A stretch of 16,975 nt of DNA from contig CAJTYN010000015.1 in the NCBI GenBank assembly GCA_910584115.1, positions 14,350-31,324 of the forward strand, written 5' to 3'. Below are positions 6,186 through 11,941 of this stretch, piece by piece. Both the position numbers and the translations under genes were made by a program. Under the pieces are notes generated by a model that had not been told where the DNA came from, did not search any database, and saw only the letters and a program-made list of their open reading frames with translations. Position 1 is the stretch's first letter. Each line of letters starts with the position of its first letter. The DNA comes from an uncultured Lachnospiraceae bacterium. Lineage in GTDB: Bacteria; Bacillota; Clostridia; Lachnospirales; Lachnospiraceae.

Positions 6186-7598
6186 ATGGAGAAAAAAACA
6201 GGCTATAAGATCTTTGCCGGTCTATTTTTTGCCCTGCTGTGGATCCCGCTGTTGGGGATGGTCTTTTATCAGGACCGGGAGGTGAGCCGGAAAGAGGCGC
6301 TCTCGCCCTTTCCGCGGATCCGGACGGCGCAGGGGGACGTGAATGTCCATTTCCTGCCGGAGCTGGGAGACTATTTCGCGGATCATTTCGCGTTCCGGTG
6401 GGAGATCATCGAGGCTCATTCGTTTCTCAAGGGGAAGCTCTTCGGGATGTCCGGGGAGGACGCGGTGATCCAGGGAAAAGACGGGTATTATTTTTACACA
6501 GATTCTCTGGAGTCCTATCTGGGCATCCCGACGATGGATGCCCGGGAGCTGTACGGGACGGCCCGCATGCTGGCCCTGATCCAGGAATATGTAGAAGGGC
6601 AGGGCGGCTCCTTTGTATTTACGGTGGCGCCGAATAAGAACACCCTCTATCCCCAGTACATGCCCTACTATCATAAGAAGATACGAGACGAGGGCGACCT
6701 TGAGGGGCTGGTAAAAGAGCTGAAAGAGGCTGGCGTGGCCTACGCGGATCTCGTGGAGGCGTTTTCAGAGGAGGACGAGGTCCTCTATCACCGCCTGGAT
6801 TCCCATTGGAACAATAAGGGCGCGGCCCTGGCCATGGGCGCGGTCATGGACGCGCTGGGGCAGGCGCATACGGATTATGCCGGGATGCCCTATGAGGTAC
6901 GCCGGGATTTTGCCGGGGACCTCTACGAGATGGTCCATCCGCTGGGAAAAGAGAAAGACGAGAATATCTATTACGAAAGAGAATTTACATTTGACTATGG
7001 AGATGGCTTTCAGAGCACGGAGGATATGAAGATCCACACCACAAACCCTGGGAAAGAGCACGGGGCGGTGGTCTTTCGGGACTCCTTCGGCAATTCCCTG
7101 ACGCCGTTCATAGCGGAGGAATATGGGAAAGGGTATTTTGACAGGTCGGTCCCGTATCCGGTGGACACGCTTGAAAAAGAGGGCGCGGACACCCTGATCT
7201 TCGAGATCGTGGAGCGGCATCTGGATATTTTGGCCAGGGAAGCGCCGCGCATGCCGGCCCCTCTGCGGGAGTTTCAGGAATGGGGCCAGGAGGAGACGAC
7301 CGGCGTGACCATGGAAGTGGAGGAGATCGAAGGCTACACGAAAGTAGATGGAGAGATCCCCAGAGAGGCCCTGGATACGGACTCGGAAGTCTATATCCGC
7401 TGCGTCTCCCCGGAGGATACGGCAGTCTTCGAGGCGTTCCCGCTGAATGAGGACGACCAGGCGCCGGGGACTTATGGATATGGGATGTATATCGCGGAGG
7501 GACAGTCAGATCCGGGGACGTATATCATGGAAGTCCTGTTCAGAAAAGACGGCTCCTGGGTGACCTCCGGGTATCTCGGATCATTTACAAAAAAATAG
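6186..7598 (+). CDS. AlgX/AlgJ-like (DHHW, SGNH-fold) acetyltransfer protein
   Basis: A 470-residue protein with one N-terminal membrane anchor (GYKIFAGLFFALLWIPLLGMVFY) and a large external domain. The order is LPELGDYFADHFAFRWE, FTVAPNKNTLYPQYMPYY, DSHWNNKGAALAMGA (D205, H207, W208), and VVFRDSFGNSLTPF (S300). This gives a Ser-His-Asp set with the same Asp-x-His and His-to-Ser spacing (93) that I recall for AlgX. Such proteins take the acyl group from the MBOAT partner and place it on a polymer outside the cell. The last 110 residues (from about 355) are an additional beta-rich region I do not recognise. ATG 6186 follows GGGAGGGG closely; ATG 6174 overlaps the MBOAT stop (TGATG) and remains possible, adding MGGE. 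Confidence 0.87.
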   Translation: MEKKTGYKIFAGLFFALLWIPLLGMVFYQDREVSRKEALSPFPRIRTAQGDVNVHFLPELGDYFADHFAFRWEIIEAHSFLKGKLFGMSGEDAVIQGKDGYYFYTDSLESYLGIPTMDARELYGTARMLALIQEYVEGQGGSFVFTVAPNKNTLYPQYMPYYHKKIRDEGDLEGLVKELKEAGVAYADLVEAFSEEDEVLYHRLDSHWNNKGAALAMGAVMDALGQAHTDYAGMPYEVRRDFAGDLYEMVHPLGKEKDENIYYEREFTFDYGDGFQSTEDMKIHTTNPGKEHGAVVFRDSFGNSLTPFIAEEYGKGYFDRSVPYPVDTLEKEGADTLIFEIVERHLDILAREAPRMPAPLREFQEWGQEETTGVTMEVEEIEGYTKVDGEIPREALDTDSEVYIRCVSPEDTAVFEAFPLNEDDQAPGTYGYGMYIAEGQSDPGTYIMEVLFRKDGSWVTSGYLGSFTKK

Positions 7599-7614
7599 GA
7601 GTGAGGCCCGTACG

Positions 7615-8502
7615 ATGGGAAAATGGATGTGCGGCATCGTCATGTGCGCGGTCTGTCTCCTGCTCCCTGTGTCGGTCTTCGCACAGGGTCCGGCAGACGG
7701 ACAGTATAAAGACCGTTTCGTGACGGTCGGGGACAGACAGTATTATTACAACAGCGCCGGAAAACGCGCGGCCTATACGGGCTGGAAGACGATCAACGGC
7801 CGGAAGTACTATTTTCACAAAAAGCATTATGTGGTGAAGAAAAAAGGCTGGCAGACCATCAGGGGCGAGCGGTATTACTTTGGCGCTAAAGGGGTCATGT
7901 ATTCCCAGAGATGGGTCACGCTGAAGGGAAAGCGGTATTACCTACTGAAATCTGGAAAGATGGCCCGCGGCTGGGCAGAGTACAAAGGCGGATATTATCA
8001 TTTCGCTGAGAACGGTGAGCTGGAACGCAACACGATCGCCAGATCCAGAGGCAGATATTATCTGGTCGACGCAAAGGGCCGGCGGGGCGCGGATATCTTA
8101 AAAGGCGTGGGCATCCGCTCATCCATGAGCAAAGAGCAGAAACTCCGGAAGTGTTTCGAGCATGTGATAAAAGATTTTACCTATCTGCCCGCCGAAGTCT
8201 GGCCGCTGTCAGGAGAGGGGCCGCCCGAAGGCTGGGAAGCCCGCCATGCCTATAGGATCATGATCTCGAAGTGCGGGAACTGCTATGACTATGCGGCGGC
8301 GTTCTGTTATCTGGCCAGGGCCGTGGGGTACAAGAGGATGGTCTGTGCCGCCGGGGAACGCTCGGACGGAACGGGGGGATACAGGCCCCACGGCTGGTGC
8401 GAGCTGCGCGGAAAGGTATTCGATCCCAGGCTGACGGACCGGCAGGGACGCCATCCCTATGATACACCGTACGGGAGCCTCCCGTATAAATACAGGAAGT
8501 GA
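7615..8502 (+). CDS. Secreted wall-binding-repeat protein with transglutaminase-like domain, second copy
   Basis: A 295-residue exported protein. The signal peptide is WMCGIVMCAVCLLLPVSVFA, cleaved near residue 23. Six to seven YYF/GW-type wall-binding repeats span about 35-150. The C-terminal transglutaminase-like domain shows KCGNCYDYAAAFCYLARAVGY (catalytic C223), YRPHGWCEL (H259) and VFDPRL (D270). Cys-His and His-Asp spacings are 36 and 11, as in the protein at 9522-11081; the protein at 3949 has 37 and 11. From KRAAYTGWKTI to the terminal YGSLPY it is colinear with the C-terminal 240 residues of the 9522 gene, so the two are local paralogs. AGGAGTGAGG upstream of the ATG is the ribosome site. 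The gap to the preceding gene is 16 bases, so it belongs to the same operon. Substrate unknown. Confidence 0.88.
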   Translation: MGKWMCGIVMCAVCLLLPVSVFAQGPADGQYKDRFVTVGDRQYYYNSAGKRAAYTGWKTINGRKYYFHKKHYVVKKKGWQTIRGERYYFGAKGVMYSQRWVTLKGKRYYLLKSGKMARGWAEYKGGYYHFAENGELERNTIARSRGRYYLVDAKGRRGADILKGVGIRSSMSKEQKLRKCFEHVIKDFTYLPAEVWPLSGEGPPEGWEARHAYRIMISKCGNCYDYAAAFCYLARAVGYKRMVCAAGERSDGTGGYRPHGWCELRGKVFDPRLTDRQGRHPYDTPYGSLPYKYRK

Positions 8503-8534
8503 ACAAAAGAGTCGTGAGGAGAGAGGAGAAGGAA

Positions 8535-9269
8535 ATGAAGAGAAGGGTCGTGACTTTATTGATCGCAGCGTCCGCTGCACTGGCTGTGAGCGGCTGCGGA
8601 GGCAGCAAGGAAGAGGCGAAGCCCACAGCCGCTCCGACGGCCACAGAGGCCGCGGTCACGGAGACAGAAGCACCAGAGGAGACAGTCTCCGCGGATAAAA
8701 CGGTGTCCGGGGATAAAGAAAAGACGGCGGCCTCGGGAAACACCGCGGAAAATAAGAAAAAGAAAAAAGCAAAGAAAAAGAAAGCCCAGGAAACAGCGGC
8801 CGCGACGGCTGCGCCGGAGCTGCAGCCCCAGGAAGAGACAGAGGAAGAAGCGCGCGCCAGGGAAGAAGAGGAGGCCAGACTCCGGGCGGAAGAAGAGGCC
8901 CAGCGCCAGGCAGAAGCCCAGCGTCAGGCGGAAGAGGAGGCCCAGCGCCAGGCAGAAGCCCAGCGTCAGGCGGAAGAAGAGGCCCGGCGCCAGGCAGAAG
9001 CCCAGGCCGCCGAGCAGGCGGTCATAGACCAGCAAGTCCCCCAGGACGCGGTCGCGCCTTCGGCGGAAGAACAAAAAGCGATCGCTCAGTCTTACGTAGG
9101 GAGGTCCATGGATGAGCTGATCGGTGCGATCGGAAATCCTTCAGGCGGTGAGACACGGGAACCAAGCTGTAACGGTCCGGGATATGATGTGATATGCAGA
9201 TATTCAGGGTTTGATGTCTTGGTCTATGAGGATGAAAGTGGCTATAGGGTTGTGAATGAAATACAATGA
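8535..9269 (+). CDS. Lipoprotein with charged coiled-coil stalk and C-terminal PSCxGPG module
   Basis: A 244-residue protein. The start KRRVVTLLIAASAALAVSGCGG is a lipoprotein signal with lipobox AVSGC, so the mature protein should be lipid-anchored at its Cys. A Thr/Ala/Glu-rich spacer and a KKKKKAKKKKA stretch follow. Then comes a long Glu/Ala/Gln/Arg helix (about 100-160), partly a 14-residue repeat (QRQAEAQRQAEEEA), predicted to be a coiled coil like the TolA stalk. The C-terminal 65 residues carry PSCNGPG (C212), RYSGFDVLVYEDESG, matching the end of the 3310-3915 protein. ATG 8535 has AGAGGAG 6 bases before it; the upstream GTG at 8499 would place 12 charged residues before the signal and overlap the prior stop, so it is rejected. 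It is the last gene of the six-gene operon. Confidence 0.85.
   Translation: MKRRVVTLLIAASAALAVSGCGGSKEEAKPTAAPTATEAAVTETEAPEETVSADKTVSGDKEKTAASGNTAENKKKKKAKKKKAQETAAATAAPELQPQEETEEEARAREEEEARLRAEEEAQRQAEAQRQAEEEAQRQAEAQRQAEEEARRQAEAQAAEQAVIDQQVPQDAVAPSAEEQKAIAQSYVGRSMDELIGAIGNPSGGETREPSCNGPGYDVICRYSGFDVLVYEDESGYRVVNEIQ
8901..9000 (+). repeat. 42-base in-frame tandem repeat
   Basis: CAGCGCCAGGCAGAAGCCCA recurs at 8901 and 8943, and with one base change at 8985, giving a 42-base period and about 2.4 copies. Each unit encodes 14 residues of the coiled-coil stalk, a whole number of heptads, so copy change would alter stalk length without breaking frame. Confidence 0.85.
9089..9266 (+). other. 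Shared C-terminal PSCxGPG module, copy 2
   Basis: This encodes about 60 residues from SYVGRSMDELIGAIG to the stop, with PSCNGPGYD, RYSGF and VYEDESG. It aligns over its whole length with the C-terminus of the 3310-3915 protein, at the far end of the same operon. The opening helix and Gly-x-Pro turn recall small SmpA/Omp-like repeats, but I do not claim membership. Confidence 0.65.
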
Positions 9270-9297
9270 TATAGACCAGAGAGCATTAAAAAACCCA

Positions 9298-9326
9298 TAA
9301 ATTTACAGGTCAATAGGATACCTGCC
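9298..9326 (+). repeat. Intergenic box, copy 1
   Basis: A 29-base segment that opens with TAAATTTACAG and closes with ATAGGATACCTGCC. Copy 2 at 11184-11211 differs only in the few bases between these parts (GTCA versus ATA, a one-base indel). It starts 28 bases after the lipoprotein stop. This copy also contains CAGGT and ACCTG as a 5-bp inverted pair. Confidence 0.7.
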
Positions 9327-9333
9327 GTTCAAA

Positions 9334-9383
9334 AAAAGCGTTTTAAGGGGTCCGGGGGAAATCCGCGATCCCCCGGCGCTTTT
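9334..9383 (+). terminator. GC-rich hairpin, probable terminator of the wall-protein operon
   Basis: CCGGGGGA (9352-9359) pairs with TCCCCCGG (9369-9376) around a 9-base loop. An outer AAAAGCG (9334-9340) can pair with CGCTTTT (9377-9383), leaving an 11-base bulge on the 5' side. The T run after the stem is short (TTTT), so termination may be partial. Confidence 0.55.
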
Positions 9384-9384
9384 G

Positions 9385-9407
9385 GTACTTTTCTCGCAGA
9401 AAAGTAC
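9385..9407. repeat. Perfect 10-bp inverted repeat
   Basis: GTACTTTTCT (9385-9394) and AGAAAAGTAC (9398-9407) flank a 3-base CGC loop, immediately after the GC-rich hairpin. It could be a second terminator stem, a dispersed intergenic repeat or a protein-binding palindrome. Downstream, to 9521, the gap holds an AT-rich stretch with a weak -10-like TATAAG (9455-9460) without a convincing -35; the promoter of the next gene is not clearly seen. Confidence 0.6.
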
Positions 9408-9521
9408 ATGGGAAAGATCTGAGCGGTCACTGATCGTACTAAATATCAGTAAAATATAAGCCATTTACAGAAGGTCAGAGGGTCTTCAAACACCCGCTGC
9501 CCATCAGGAAAGGAGAGCTAG

Positions 9522-11081
9522 ATGAAAAAGAAATGGATAGCGCTGGCCATCCTGTGCGGAGGGCTATGCCTTACAACACCGACGGCCGCACTGGCCAAAA
9601 ATACAGCCGTTCCCGATATAGCGGCGCAGGCGGAGGACACAGGAGAGCCGGATCAGTCAGTCCCGGATGATCCCGGCCAGGAAGACCCGACACCGACGCC
9701 GGTGGATAAGTCCTACCAGGCGAAGATCGCGGGCAAGAACGCCCAGGGCCAGCAGATCGTCTTGGATCCCCTCTGGGAATACAACAAGGCGAGCAGAGCC
9801 TATCGTCTCGTAAAGAGCAAGGATGCCCAGGGAAAAGCCACCTATTTTACCACAAAAGACGGAGTGCTGCAGTTGGGGCGCACAGCGGGTTACTACTATG
9901 CGTTCAGCGCCCGGGGCGATATGCTTACGGCGGTCAAGACCGTGAACAACGTGCGGTATTCTTTTACAACGCAGGCAAAGGCGCGCAAGACGACCGCGTC
10001 CGTCGCGCCCAACGGCACGACGCTGGGCATGGCGATGAGGAACTGCTGGGTAAAAACGGAGTCCCGGTGGTATTATTTCAACAATGCGGGCCAGCAGGTG
10101 AAGAGTAAGACCGGGTTGCAGAAGATAGGCGGGGCGTACTACTACCTCAGCAGATCCTGGGTGCCTTCCACAGATAAATGGATCAAAAAGAGCAACGGCG
10201 CGTACTGGTATTTCGGGAAAGACGGAAAATACAAGAGTTCCAAGATCGGCCATCAGAAGATCAGCGGCTCCTATTACTATCTCAAGAAGAACGGAGTCCC
10301 CTTCAAGAACAGCTTCAAGACGGTCAAAGGAAAGCGGTATTACTACGGCAAGACAGGAAAACGGGCCCAGTACACAGGCTGGAAGACGATCAAGAACAAA
10401 AAATACTATTTCAGCAGCAAGCATTATACAGTCGTAAAGCCAGGCTGGCAGCAGATCGGCGGAAAATGGTATCATTTCACCCAGAAAGGCGGGATGTATG
10501 CCAAGAGATGGGCGACGATCGGAGGGAAACAATATTATTTCAAAGCCAATGGCCAGATGGCCGCGGACTGGACGAAGATCGGCGGCACGTACTATTATTT
10601 CAGGAGTTCCGGACTCCTTGACCGCAGCACGATCGCAAAACGAGGCGGAAATTACTATTTCGTCACGCCCCAGGGGACCCAGGGCGGCAACATCCTCGAC
10701 GGCGTGGGCGTAAACGCGGCGATGAACAACGGCACCAAGCTCCAGACCTGCTTCAACTATGTGGTGCGGAATTGCCGGTATGTGGGCGGGCCGGTGTGGC
10801 CTCCAAATGGCTGGGAACCTTATCACGCGTACAAGATGCTCAAGACCAGGATGGGGAACTGCTATGACTTTGCGGCGGCGTTCTGTTACCTGGCAAAAGC
10901 GGTCGGGTACGAGGGGATGATCTGCATCAGAGGACAATGCGCGTCCGCCAGCGGAGGACTCACGCCCCATTCCTGGTGCGAGTTCAACGGCATGGTCTTC
11001 GATCCGGAGATCACCTACGCGAATGGGTACTATCTCTTCAACGTATCTTATGGGAGTCTTCCGTTCGCATACGTACGCTAG
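9522..11081 (+). CDS. Large secreted wall-binding-repeat protein with transglutaminase-like domain, third copy
   Basis: A 519-residue exported protein. The signal peptide KKKWIALAILCGGLCLTTPTAALA is cleaved after about residue 25. An acidic, Pro-rich spacer (about 30-65, ending TPTPVDK) is followed by a less regular region to about 165 and then about ten YYF/WYHF wall-binding repeats (about 170-390). The C-terminal transglutaminase-like domain has GNCYDFAAAFCYLAKAVGY (C447), TPHSWCEF (H483) and VFDPEI (D494), all triad residues present. From KRAQYTGWKTI onward it is colinear with the 7615-8502 protein; the N-terminal 280 residues are additional. It is likely surface-bound and acts on a wall or protein substrate that I cannot name. 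The AAAGGAGAG site is 6 bases before the ATG. Separated from the operon by hairpins, it is probably transcribed alone. Confidence 0.9.
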   Translation: MKKKWIALAILCGGLCLTTPTAALAKNTAVPDIAAQAEDTGEPDQSVPDDPGQEDPTPTPVDKSYQAKIAGKNAQGQQIVLDPLWEYNKASRAYRLVKSKDAQGKATYFTTKDGVLQLGRTAGYYYAFSARGDMLTAVKTVNNVRYSFTTQAKARKTTASVAPNGTTLGMAMRNCWVKTESRWYYFNNAGQQVKSKTGLQKIGGAYYYLSRSWVPSTDKWIKKSNGAYWYFGKDGKYKSSKIGHQKISGSYYYLKKNGVPFKNSFKTVKGKRYYYGKTGKRAQYTGWKTIKNKKYYFSSKHYTVVKPGWQQIGGKWYHFTQKGGMYAKRWATIGGKQYYFKANGQMAADWTKIGGTYYYFRSSGLLDRSTIAKRGGNYYFVTPQGTQGGNILDGVGVNAAMNNGTKLQTCFNYVVRNCRYVGGPVWPPNGWEPYHAYKMLKTRMGNCYDFAAAFCYLAKAVGYEGMICIRGQCASASGGLTPHSWCEFNGMVFDPEITYANGYYLFNVSYGSLPFAYVR

Positions 11082-11106
11082 AGGATGTCTTGATACAAAA
11101 AAGAAC

Positions 11107-11143
11107 GAACCCCTGATCGTATCGCAGATACTTTCAGGGGTTC
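11107..11143. terminator. Nested-stem terminator, possibly bidirectional
   Basis: GAACCCCTGA (11107-11116) pairs perfectly with TCAGGGGTTC (11134-11143). Inside, after a 2x2 mismatch, GTATC (11119-11123) pairs with GATAC (11127-11131) around a GCA loop. On the plus strand it is followed by TTCCTCGTTT; on the minus strand the T tract TTCTTTTTT is stronger. It lies 25 bases after the stop of the large wall protein. Confidence 0.8.
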
Positions 11144-11183
11144 TTCCTCGTTTATGGTGAGGTCAGCTATTTGAGCTAAAGAG

Positions 11184-11211
11184 TAAATTTACAGATAATA
11201 GGATACCTGCC
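11184..11211 (+). repeat. Intergenic box, copy 2
   Basis: A 28-base segment with the same ends as the box at 9298-9326 (TAAATTTACAG at the left, ATAGGATACCTGCC at the right). It lies 102 bases after the wall-protein stop and 19 bases before a hairpin; copy 1 is 25 bases before its hairpin. Confidence 0.7.
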
Positions 11212-11230
11212 TTATGATGCTATAGAGCAG

Positions 11231-11256
11231 CCGGATACGATCGTTTCTGTATCCGG
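11231..11256. terminator. Hairpin, terminator-like or regulatory
   Basis: CCGGATAC (11231-11238) and GTATCCGG (11249-11256) form a perfect 8-bp stem with a 10-base loop, followed by TATATTTTGACCTTTT. It lies upstream of the promoter at 11320, so it should not attenuate that promoter. It may be a back-up terminator or belong to the box at 11184-11211. Confidence 0.5.
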
Positions 11257-11294
11257 TATATTTTGACCTTTTGTGCGAGAATGACTTGTATTTT

Positions 11295-11325
11295 CGGACA
11301 CTTGATAGTATCATTGATTTATAAT
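11295..11325 (+). promoter_or_regulatory. Promoter of the cyclase-topB pair
   Basis: A consensus -10 TATAAT lies at 11320-11325. The -35 is weak: CGGACA (11295-11300) at 19-base spacing or GGACAC (11297-11302) at 17. The predicted start near 11332 is about 25 bases before ATG 11357. Confidence 0.55.
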
Positions 11326-11356
11326 AAGAAAGCAGATGAAAGGGGGATCAAGGTAT

Positions 11357-11941
11357 ATGAAGATATATGATATTTCCAGGGAACTTTTTTCGGCCAAGGT
11401 CTATCCCGGTGATCCTGCGCCGACGATGGAATTCCTGCAGTCACTGAAAAAGCCGGATCCGGATAACTGTCAGTTGTCCAGGCTCACGGTGGGGAGCCAC
11501 AGTGGGACGCATCTGGACGCGCCGCGGCATTTTTTCAAAAACGGCCAGGACGTTGCGCAGATAGATCTGCACCGGTGCGTGGGGCAGTGTAAAGTGGTGC
11601 GGGCAAAAGGCCGGATCTCCCCGAAAGAGATAGAGGATTTTTTGCAGGACGGCACGAAACGGCTGCTGATCAAAGGAGAAGATGTCCTGATCTCACGGGA
11701 ATGTGCCCGGGCGGCGGTGTGCGGCGGGCTGTACTGTCTGGGGGTGGAGGGCATCAACGTGTGCGGCGACCGGGATACGAAAGAGGTCCATCAGGAACTC
11801 CTCGGCGCGCAGGTAGTCCTCCTGGAATCCCTGGATCTGAGTAAAGTGGCGTGCGGGGAGTATTTCCTGGCCGCTCAGCCGCTGAAAGTCCATGGTCTGG
11901 ATGGATCGCCCATCCGCGCCATCTTACTGGAGGGTATGTAG
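11357..11941 (+). CDS. Cyclase/kynurenine formamidase-like metal-dependent hydrolase
   Basis: A 194-residue protein of the cyclase (PF04199-type) family, which includes bacterial kynurenine formamidase and other amide hydrolases. It starts MKIYDISRELFSAKVYPGDP, the usual family opening, and carries the metal motif GSHSGTHLDAPRHF (H48, H52, D54, H58). The later LGVEGINVCGDRD and HQELLGAQVVLLESLDL regions also fit. No tryptophan pathway gene is adjacent, so the substrate is open. The start at 11357 is chosen because the family begins here; an ATG at 11336 would add seven residues and lacks a ribosome site, while AGGGGG and AAGG lie before 11357. The stop touches the topB ATG directly, so the two are co-transcribed. 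Confidence 0.87.
   Translation: MKIYDISRELFSAKVYPGDPAPTMEFLQSLKKPDPDNCQLSRLTVGSHSGTHLDAPRHFFKNGQDVAQIDLHRCVGQCKVVRAKGRISPKEIEDFLQDGTKRLLIKGEDVLISRECARAAVCGGLYCLGVEGINVCGDRDTKEVHQELLGAQVVLLESLDLSKVACGEYFLAAQPLKVHGLDGSPIRAILLEGM

Noticed and set aside
8901..9000. Short repeats considered as a CRISPR array
   Set aside because: The units are contiguous, lack spacers, stay in frame and encode a coiled coil.
9283..9311. Antisense promoter-like pair TTGACC and TTTAAT at 17-base spacing on the minus strand near the lipoprotein end
   Set aside because: It would transcribe into the 3' end of the lipoprotein gene with no gene to serve. The second copy of the surrounding box does not keep the TTGACC, so chance is the simpler explanation.
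9270..9521. Riboswitch or tRNA in the intergenic gap
   Set aside because: The stems seen are simple hairpins; I could not fit a cloverleaf or a known riboswitch core.
9657..10970. Long minus-strand open frame (437 codons) inside the large wall-protein gene
   Set aside because: It lies opposite a gene with clear signal peptide, repeats and catalytic triad. It shows no recognisable motif and arises from the GC-biased third positions of that gene.
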